From Minisyncoccota bacterium (lineage in GTDB: Bacteria > Verrucomicrobiota > Lentisphaeria > Oligosphaerales > MVZH01), in contig JAIPIM010000183.1 of assembly GCA_021734725.1 (NCBI GenBank), positions 1 to 8,172 of the forward strand: DNA of 8,172 nt, in the 5' to 3' direction. Numbering within the stretch: the stretch's first letter is position 1; the number at the start of each line of letters is the position of its first letter. Under the pieces are notes generated by a model. It ran no database searches, was not told the DNA's origin, and saw only the letters and a program-made list of their open reading frames with translations. Positions 1 to 5,046 of this stretch are shown in pieces. A program made the translations under genes and the position numbers.

Positions 1-163
1 CCACCGCGGCGGCGGTCGTCCCGGCAGCGTTCGCCTTCTCAAGTAACGCGGCCTCCCGTTCCGAGATCGTGGGTTCACTCGAGAAAGCATCCCAACCCCA
101 CAATAGGCTGACGCAAACACACGTACCGAGAAATCCACTGTTCATTTTGCTAATAACATTCAT
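1..163 (-). CDS. Exported protein, N-terminal fragment (probable TPR protein of the TonB cluster)
   Basis: Only the first 54 codons are in the window; the rest lies beyond the left edge. The start is ATG at 163..161, preceded by GAGGAAACAG, a good ribosome-binding site. A second in-frame ATG follows at 145..143. The protein opens with a short basic stretch (MNVISKMNSG), then a hydrophobic segment (FLGTCVCVSLLWGW), and a likely signal-peptidase site near residues 25 to 30. The mature part begins with a Glu/Ala-rich, probably helical run (ISEREAALLEKANAAG). In TonB2-type clusters with this gene order, the gene after tonB encodes a periplasmic TPR protein. The helical start fits that, but no TPR motif can be confirmed in so short a piece. 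Export is well supported; the TPR identity is inferred from context. Confidence 0.68.
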   Translation of the reverse strand, partial: MNVISKMNSGFLGTCVCVSLLWGWDAFSSEPTISEREAALLEKANAAGTTAAAV

Positions 164-180
164 CTGTTTCCTCGACCACC

Positions 181-208
181 TGAAACCTGAAACCCGAACA
201 CTGACACC
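181..208. repeat. Degenerate heptamer tandem array, four units
   Basis: Four consecutive 7-bp units can be read: TGAAACC (181-187), TGAAACC (188-194), CGAACAC (195-201) and TGACACC (202-208). The array ends about 8 bases upstream of the ribosome-binding site of the exported protein on the minus strand. It lies in a non-coding gap and has no codon-like pattern. Its function is unknown. Confidence 0.6.
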
Positions 209-252
209 TCTCCCAAAATCAACAGTTAGACTCTTGCGAAATACCCTTCGCG

Positions 253-310
253 CGAGTCGTTCGTGGTTCGTCGTTCTTCGTTCTTAGTTAAGAACCACGC
301 ACCAAGAACC
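253..310. repeat. Degenerate heptamer array with inverted halves
   Basis: From 253 the plus strand reads in 7-bp steps: CGAGTCG, TTCGTGG, TTCGTCG, TTCTTCG, TTCTTAG. At 290 the polarity flips and the units become AAGAACC (290-296), ACGCACC (297-303) and AAGAACC (304-310), which are reverse-complement versions of the same motif. The flip creates an inverted repeat: CGTGGTTC at 262-269 against GAACCACG at 292-299, with an inner GTTCTT/AAGAAC pairing. The array lies between tonB and the exported-protein gene. It could fold in the operon mRNA, but no run of T follows that would mark a classical terminator. Confidence 0.6.
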
Positions 311-341
311 AGAATTGCGAAAAACGACATGTCGCAATTCT
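311..341. other. Perfect 10-bp inverted repeat just downstream of tonB
   Basis: AGAATTGCGA at 311-320 is repeated exactly in inverse as TCGCAATTCT at 332-341, with an 11-base loop. The loop together with the adjacent stem bases holds a second palindrome, CGACATGTCG (325-334), so two folds compete. The hairpin begins 18 bases past the tonB stop codon. It may be a 3'-end, RNA-stabilising or partial-termination structure between tonB and the next gene. No T-tract follows on either strand, so I do not call it an intrinsic terminator. A protein-binding site is also possible. Confidence 0.5.
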
Positions 342-359
342 CTATCAACAGCATTAAGG

Positions 360-1127
360 CTACCGCTCCAGTGCAAAGCGAATACGCACCTGCATGGATG
401 CCGCTACATTCCTGTCATTTACGCGCGCCGGCTTGAAGCGCCAATCACGAACCGCCGCCAGGGCCGCTTCATTGAATACCTCAGGCGGGGCCCCCTCCAC
501 GACGCGTACGTCACGGACTCGACCGTCCACGCCTACCACAAACCGAACATCTACGTGTCCCTCAATGCCACGGTGCCGAGCCGAAAACGGATAGTGAGGC
601 TGCCTCTGCAACACAGGTATCGGACGCTGATCTAAATCACTCATTTGAAAAACCGTTGGAGTAGGGCTGGGTGGCGTCGCAACAGATGGAACGGGAGACG
701 CCCGCTGAGAAAACTCCAGAGAAAAATCGGGCCTCGCATGCAACCGCGGAACTTTAATGACCGGCACATCCGGACTCTCCCGTTCAACAGCCGGAGAAGG
801 TACAGCGGTGAACTGAGGCCGCCTTGGCATGGGCTTTTCTTCGGGTGGTGGATGCGTCTGCCGAACAGGCCGGGCTGGTTCCGGCGGTTCACGCACTTTC
901 CACACCGTCGTGTCCACAGTTCGAAGCTGGAGCGACGGCTCCGGCTGGGGCGTTAACTGGTCCGCAAACGGAAGTATGGACACGGTCGCCAAAGTGAACG
1001 CCAGCGCGATTAACACAATAAGCCACCGTCGGCGTGTCAAAGGATGACCCGACTCGTAACTCATGACCGGCCGGTCCAGCCCACGAAAATCGTCGGAAGA
1101 TGGTGAATGACTCTGCATAATTTTCAC
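360..1127 (-). CDS. tonB: TonB-family energy transducer
   Basis: TonB spans the periplasm and passes proton-motive force from an ExbB/ExbD motor to outer-membrane receptors. Numbering from the GTG at 1127, the protein has a cytoplasmic tail of about 33 residues and one membrane anchor at about 35-54 (WLIVLIALAFTLATVSILPF). A Pro-rich periplasmic linker follows (about 58-170). The TonB C-terminal domain covers about 172-255 and carries the family pattern: YP at 179-180, GIEGHVDVRFVV at 187-198, and the VRDWRFKPA helix/strand at 226-234. At 255 residues it is a normal length. The start is uncertain. The GTG has only a weak GGGA upstream; ATG at 1118 (residue 4) and ATG at 1064 (residue 22) are alternatives that keep the anchor. 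The gene follows exbD by 38 bp. Confidence 0.9.
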   Translation of the reverse strand: MKIMQSHSPSSDDFRGLDRPVMSYESGHPLTRRRWLIVLIALAFTLATVSILPFADQLTPQPEPSLQLRTVDTTVWKVREPPEPARPVRQTHPPPEEKPMPRRPQFTAVPSPAVERESPDVPVIKVPRLHARPDFSLEFSQRASPVPSVATPPSPTPTVFQMSDLDQRPIPVLQRQPHYPFSARHRGIEGHVDVRFVVGVDGRVRDVRVVEGAPPEVFNEAALAAVRDWRFKPARVNDRNVAASMQVRIRFALER

Positions 1128-1165
1128 GACGGTCCCAAAACCATTACAAACGGCAACGATTGCGG

Positions 1166-1576
1166 TCAGTCCTCTCTTGCGGCGATGCTTACTTGCTCGG
1201 CGCCCGCGAGTTTACATTGGTCAATCACGCGTACCACGATTCCGGTATCCGCCGATTCGTCCGCCAGGACGATGACAGGTATTTGCCGAACCTCCACAAG
1301 ACGGGCAACCAATCCACGGACGCTGTTCAATGAAATTTCGTGGCCGCCATGCATAATCCGCCCGTCCGCGCTGACTCCCAGCAAAACACTGTTCTTTTCA
1401 AGCTGCTGACTGCTTGCGGCCCGCGGACGATCGATGGTGAGTCCCGTCTCCTCCACAAATACCGTGGTAACCATGAAAAAAATCAGCAGAAGAAACACCA
1501 TGTCAATGAGCGGCGACAAATTGATGTCCACGCTTTCACTTGTCTCAATCTGCACTGACGATAATAACTTGCCCAT
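1166..1576 (-). CDS. exbD: ExbD-type biopolymer transport protein
   Basis: ExbD is the proton-channel partner of ExbB and contacts TonB in the periplasm. From the ATG at 1576 the product has 136 residues, typical for the family. It has a short cytoplasmic N-terminus, then a single membrane helix in the motif INLSPLIDMVFLLLIFFMVT (about 18-37). The aspartate at residue 25 matches the essential membrane Asp of E. coli ExbD in position. A periplasmic domain of about 95 residues follows. I chose ATG 1576 over the in-frame GTG at 1585 because AGGTGAG at 1588..1582 sits at proper spacing for the ATG and overlaps the GTG. Unusually, the gene is separated from exbB by 286 bp that hold a palindromic element. 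Confidence 0.92.
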   Translation of the reverse strand: MGKLLSSVQIETSESVDINLSPLIDMVFLLLIFFMVTTVFVEETGLTIDRPRAASSQQLEKNSVLLGVSADGRIMHGGHEISLNSVRGLVARLVEVRQIPVIVLADESADTGIVVRVIDQCKLAGAEQVSIAARED

Positions 1577-1634
1577 ACATCTCACCTAACAATGTGCCTG
1601 TGGTGCGCCATAGGCGTCGCCTCCAGGTAGATCC

Positions 1635-1792
1635 TATGCGAAAAGGGTTTTGCTGCTTGTCTCCAAAAGGGACTCACATGCTGAGCGGAGGGACGAAGTC
1701 CCTGGGAATCAACGTTTTTCATATTGTATATGTTTGTCCCCTTTGGGGACGGAACTTCGGCTCGTGAAGCGCAAAAACCCCTTTTTCGCATA
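1635..1792. repeat. Palindromic, hairpin-rich intergenic element between exbB and exbD
   Basis: The outer arms at 1635-1653 and 1771-1792 are inverted copies. Both read TATGCG, an A run, a G run, a T run, then GC; they differ only by one extra base in each homopolymer run in the right arm (5/4/5 against 4/3/4). Inside are further hairpins: GTCTC/GGGAC (1659-1673), AGGGAC/GTCCCT around GAA (1689-1703), CATAT/ATATG (1720-1732) and GTCCCC/GGGGAC around TTT (1736-1750). The organisation resembles a miniature palindromic repeat or MITE-like element more than a gene. A reading frame of 69 codons on the minus strand crosses it but looks like a by-product of the structure. Insertion into the operon is inferred; no target-site duplication was established. 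Confidence 0.6.
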
Positions 1793-1862
1793 CGGTCCAG
1801 CTATATGCTGAAACCCAAACTAAACAGTATTGAGGCTAAACAAAACACTTCGTCATCTGTCT

Positions 1863-2516
1863 TCAACTGTCAACTTCCGCAGTGCCGCCCGTGCCGTTCT
1901 GACTACCGTGCTCCCAGGCAAGTGCGAGATGGCTTTCGCAACGATCCATCGTGTGATGAAGACGCTGGAAAAGCCGATAAAGGTGCGCAAGCCCAAACGT
2001 CCCAGGCAGTGCGGCCACCAATCCGGCTTGCGTCGTAATGAGAGCGCGGCTGATCCCGCCGGCAACCATATCCGCGGTTTGGCCGGATTGCAGCCCTACG
2101 CCCGTGAATGTTGTAATCATACCTAACACAGTCCCCAGAAGCCCCAGCAAAGGTGCCGCTGTCACAAGCGCACCCATGACGTAAAACCGATAGCTGTACT
2201 CCCCCATCTCGGCTTGGCGGCACTGGGCTAACGCCTCGCGGAAGGGCATCCCCTGAGATATCTTTAACGCGCACTGTCGAACAACGCGAGGAAGAGCCCC
2301 CTCACGTTCGGATAACCGTGCCTGCAACCGCTGTAACGGCACACTTCCAGCACAAACCTTTTGAGGAACATTCAGATCCGTGATATCAGGACCACTCAAC
2401 TGCTCTTTCAGTCGCCAAAGTAATGAAAAATAGCAGTACCAAATACCGAACACACACGCAACAAGCGGCACCATCAGCCAACCGCCGGCAATAAAGAAAT
2501 TACGATAAACATCCAT
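1863..2516 (-). CDS. exbB: ExbB-type proton channel protein (MotA/TolQ/ExbB family), short form
   Basis: This is the inner-membrane channel subunit that works with ExbD to power TonB. The product has 217 residues and three predicted membrane helices: about 12-34 (GWLMVPLVACVFGIWYCYF), about 113-138 and about 152-178. The family core is clear: APLLGLLGTVLGMITTF at 121-137 and GGISRALITTQAGLVAALP at 153-171. The cytoplasmic loop lies at about 36-110. The ATG at 2516 begins 15 bp after the TtpC-like gene ends. No strong ribosome-binding site is visible, so translation is probably coupled to the upstream gene. It is the second ExbB-family protein in the cluster and matches the small ExbB2 of TonB2-type systems in size and position. 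Confidence 0.9.
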   Translation of the reverse strand: MDVYRNFFIAGGWLMVPLVACVFGIWYCYFSLLWRLKEQLSGPDITDLNVPQKVCAGSVPLQRLQARLSEREGALPRVVRQCALKISQGMPFREALAQCRQAEMGEYSYRFYVMGALVTAAPLLGLLGTVLGMITTFTGVGLQSGQTADMVAGGISRALITTQAGLVAALPGTFGLAHLYRLFQRLHHTMDRCESHLALAWEHGSQNGTGGTAEVDS

Positions 2517-2531
2517 GCTGAAATGGCTGTG

Positions 2532-3983
2532 TTAGAAAGTGTCGAGTCTCAATTTCAGACCGTTCACAAACATCATGCCGAACTGCTGAGTCAGGGCGAC
2601 GGCTCGCCGAACACGGCGCGAGAAAAAGGCGTGTACAAGCAGGGCAGGTATGGCTATCATCAGCCCGACTTCCGTTGTAATGAGCGCCTCCGAAATACCG
2701 CCCGCCAGCATACTGGCGTCACCAGTCCCAAATACCGTGATCAACCGAAACGTGTGGATCATCCCAGTGACGGTACCCAGCAATCCGAGCAACGGAGCCG
2801 CGCTGGCGCACACGGCGAGCGGGGACAGATAACGTTCCAGCCGAGGCTGTACCGAAATCAACCGTTCATACATAATCTCCTCAAGGTGCGCTTTCTCCGC
2901 GTCGCGATGCCGAATACCTTCTTCGATAACCGCCCGCAGCGGCGGTCGCAGACGGCTGGCCCAAGTCATTGCCTCAGCAACTCGACCTTTACGTAAGGCA
3001 TCCAGAATATGTGCAATCTCAGCCTCCGCTTTGCGTGAAACCACCCTGGAAAGATCCATCGTTTTAAAGATGATCAAGACCACGCAGACCGCCGCCAGAC
3101 CGAGCAAGGGAATCATGACCGCCCGCCCTTTTTTCAGATGACTCCAGAGGCTCTCCTTCGTGGTCGCCAGACGCAAAGCCGCACCACGCGAAACGTCCAC
3201 CGGAACAACACCTTCCCCCATCTCGCAAAAAGCCGCTACAGCACGGCTGGACGAGGCGGGCCGAACCTGAATCACCCGAGGGTAAGGGCTGTCTTCACTC
3301 TGGATCACAATACCCGTGGCACCACCGTCCGTGCCGCGGAAATAAAGAATGGGGCCAATTTCCGCAAAGCGTCCGGACACCAAGCGGCCCGATGCATCCA
3401 GCGCAGTGCCGTTAAACAAGCGCCCGGAGAACCAATCATTCGGTTGCGCCAGCGTAAGGTCAATCAAGGGCTCGACAACCTGTGCCTTGTCAGTAAGGGA
3501 CGCGTGTGCCAATTGACGATCCAGTGCCTCAAGCTGCTCCTGCATATTCTGAACTGAAGCCACTGAAAGATCCGCGGCCATGGCCTGCCGGTGTTCACGT
3601 GCCATATCACAGATAAACTGCAGTGTTTCACGCAAGTAGTTGATATCAGCGGCCGCGTCTTCGGCGGCTTGGCGCCGAGATTGAACATGCTCTTCCGCAA
3701 AATCCACCTGGCGCTCCAACTCACGGACCTCCTCCTCCAATGTGTCGAGAGCGTCCACCAGAGTGTTTCGCTCAGCTGATATTTTATCCCGCAACCCGTT
3801 CAGAGTTTGGACGGACGACGCAATGTCCGCACGCACCGCTGTAACAGCAGCCGCCACGTCGTTCGTTGCCGCTGCGTCCCGGCCACCACCAAGATCCCTT
3901 TGTGCTTGCCCGGGTGCTGCAGTCGTAATGGCAAACAAAAGAAAAAACGCTGCCACAACGTTCTTTAGGACGTCATCATTCAA
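2532..3983 (-). CDS. ttpC: TtpC-like protein: signal peptide, periplasmic coiled coil and MotA/TolQ/ExbB domain
   Basis: The 483-residue product is a long ExbB-family protein like TtpC, the extra component needed by Vibrio TonB2 systems. Residues 1-28 form a signal peptide (VVAAFFLLFAITTAAPGQAQ). Residues about 45-165 are a Glu/Arg/Leu-rich coiled coil, and about 185-245 a probable beta-rich segment (GRLVSGRFAEIGPILYF). Membrane helices lie at about 287-307, 385-413 and 427-455, the last two with the family motifs APLLGLLGTVTGMIHTF and GGISEALITTEVGLMIAIP. The topology places the N-terminal half in the periplasm and the loop at 308-384 in the cytoplasm. The start is TTG, chosen because AAGGAGG lies 6 bases upstream and no better start exists before the signal peptide. 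It overlaps the end of the DUF3450-like gene by 8 bp, indicating coupled translation. Confidence 0.9.
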   Translation of the reverse strand: MNDDVLKNVVAAFFLLFAITTAAPGQAQRDLGGGRDAAATNDVAAAVTAVRADIASSVQTLNGLRDKISAERNTLVDALDTLEEEVRELERQVDFAEEHVQSRRQAAEDAAADINYLRETLQFICDMAREHRQAMAADLSVASVQNMQEQLEALDRQLAHASLTDKAQVVEPLIDLTLAQPNDWFSGRLFNGTALDASGRLVSGRFAEIGPILYFRGTDGGATGIVIQSEDSPYPRVIQVRPASSSRAVAAFCEMGEGVVPVDVSRGAALRLATTKESLWSHLKKGRAVMIPLLGLAAVCVVLIIFKTMDLSRVVSRKAEAEIAHILDALRKGRVAEAMTWASRLRPPLRAVIEEGIRHRDAEKAHLEEIMYERLISVQPRLERYLSPLAVCASAAPLLGLLGTVTGMIHTFRLITVFGTGDASMLAGGISEALITTEVGLMIAIPALLVHAFFSRRVRRAVALTQQFGMMFVNGLKLRLDTF

Positions 3984-4824
3984 GGCTCTCCTCCTTGATT
4001 TTCAGTGGAAGATCCACCAATTCCGCACGTCCCTCCTTCTCATAAGCATCAAGCGCGCGACGTATCCGCATCGCCAGCTCTGGTTGCCAAGACCATGTCC
4101 AGCCGGATTGCGTCGGATGTCCGTGCGCGGCAAGTATATTATCGCGGGAAACCGCAAATCCAGTCGCTACACCCAGGTACAGTATCTCCATCTCCCGTTT
4201 CTCTGCATCCGGAGGTTCAAGAACTTGCGTAACACTATGCACCGCGTTGCTTGCCTTGCGGATGTCCGCAAAAACACTCAGCACCGACTGAAGACGCTCA
4301 CTCACCGCGAGAGCGTCCGTCTCACCGGTTAACGGTCGTAAGCGCTCGACAGCCGGACGGAGTTCCGCTCGCAGGAATGCGGGCAACCGAGTGTAGATCG
4401 CACTCAGTTCTTTCTCCGCCGTGGATATGGGCGGCAGCATCGCCTGTAGAGCCCCTTGCAGATTTTGCCGCTCCAACTGAAGAGATGCCAGTTCAGATTC
4501 CCGCTCCTTGATAGTATCTTGCTGTCTCCGACGTGTTTTCTCCAGCTCCCGCTTCTGCTGCAGCAAAAGCTCACGGCGCCGTTCAAGCGCACCTTTTGTG
4601 GACTGCCAATCCGCGCGAGTATCTGCAATCTCCCTGCGCAGTTCCACCCATTGCCGAACCAAGTTTTCCAGTGTATCGAGGGCGGGAGTTTCCGCCGGAG
4701 CATGGCTGACCGCCAGAAACCCGATACACGCAAGAAGCAAACCGGCCCGACAACGCCAAACGAGGGATGTCGGAGCATTGCAACCCCCACCCCTTAATAA
4801 GTTGTAAATTGTACGCGTCAACAT
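3976..4824 (-). CDS. DUF3450-like periplasmic coiled-coil protein
   Basis: The product (282 residues from ATG 4824) has a hydrophobic signal segment (AGLLLACIGFLAVSHAPA), followed by a long charged coiled coil rich in Arg, Glu and Gln (about residues 50-125). The C-terminal region has the pattern I associate with DUF3450: a hydrophobic strand (MEILYLGVATGF), a Trp-rich turn (GWTWSW), then a helix ending in a short Leu-Pro tail (RRALDAYEKEGRAELVDLPL). DUF3450 genes typically precede ttpC in TonB2-type clusters, which supports the call. The protein is probably periplasmic and could pair with the coiled coil of the TtpC-like protein; its biochemical role is not established. The start is doubtful: the best ribosome-binding site in the area lies inside this frame and points to an ATG in another frame. 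The reading frame stays open to 5523, but that extension is antisense to the kinase. Confidence 0.8.
   Translation of the reverse strand: MLTRTIYNLLRGGGCNAPTSLVWRCRAGLLLACIGFLAVSHAPAETPALDTLENLVRQWVELRREIADTRADWQSTKGALERRRELLLQQKRELEKTRRRQQDTIKERESELASLQLERQNLQGALQAMLPPISTAEKELSAIYTRLPAFLRAELRPAVERLRPLTGETDALAVSERLQSVLSVFADIRKASNAVHSVTQVLEPPDAEKREMEILYLGVATGFAVSRDNILAAHGHPTQSGWTWSWQPELAMRIRRALDAYEKEGRAELVDLPLKIKEESLE
3990..3996 (-). promoter_or_regulatory. Shine-Dalgarno site for the TTG start of the TtpC-like gene
   Basis: AAGGAGG on the minus strand lies 6 bases before the TTG at 3983..3981 and inside the last codons of the DUF3450-like gene. It decides the unusual start codon. Confidence 0.8.
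4784..4795 (-). promoter_or_regulatory. Purine-rich ribosome-binding-like site in the DUF3450-like gene's 5' region
   Basis: AAGGGGTGGGGG on the minus strand is followed after TTGCA by ATG at 4778..4776. In the DUF3450-like frame this stretch is read as part of LLRGGG. The ATG lies in a different frame, which stays open to 4404 but shows no protein-like character. Either the gene starts upstream at 4824 and the site is incidental, or the true start is this ATG and a one-base indel separates it from the main frame. Confidence 0.4.
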
Positions 4825-5010
4825 CGTTCTGGCATCCAGTCCATGGTTCGTCAAAACAAATGAATATAGCTCATCCACAGCATTTTCCAGTTTGCAAGCG
4901 GCGTCAAGGGCGGTATTGTGATAGAGAGAACGCTGTGAGGGCAACGCCGTCGAACTGTTGTCGTATCGATAGGGTAAGATATGTGACGGGTTATTCTGCT
5001 GGATGCTAAC
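4825..5010. promoter_or_regulatory. Divergent intergenic region, promoters for the TonB cluster and the two-component pair
   Basis: Both transcription units must start here or nearby. Weak sigma70-like candidates are TTGCAA (4892-4897), 16 bases, TATTGT (4914-4919) for the plus strand, and TGGAAA (4889..4884), 15 bases, TATATT (4868..4863) for the minus strand. Neither is strong. No Fur-box-like GATAATGATTATCATTATC pattern and no clear dyad operator were seen. The role is inferred from gene orientation. Confidence 0.45.
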
Positions 5011-5030
5011 GTGATCAACAACGGAGCAAA

Positions 5031-5038
5031 AGGGGAGG
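5031..5038 (+). promoter_or_regulatory. Shine-Dalgarno site for the histidine kinase TTG start
   Basis: AGGGGAGG ends 8 bases before an in-frame TTG at 5047. The upstream GTG at 5011 has no comparable site, so the TTG is the better-supported start. Confidence 0.6.
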
Positions 5039-5046
5039 ACCGTCGT

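Noticed and set aside
253..310. CRISPR array.
   Set aside because: Units are 7 bp and contiguous with no spacers, and no cas gene is present.
315..635. 106-codon plus-strand ORF.
   Set aside because: It is antisense to the TonB C-terminal domain and has no independent protein features.
1582..1791. 69-codon minus-strand ORF inside the palindromic element.
   Set aside because: Its codons follow the inverted arms and hairpins, and it overlaps the exbD start. It is best explained as a by-product of the repeat.
4825..5010. Fur box or other known operator for iron control of the Ton cluster.
   Set aside because: No 19-bp Fur-like dyad could be found by eye on either strand.
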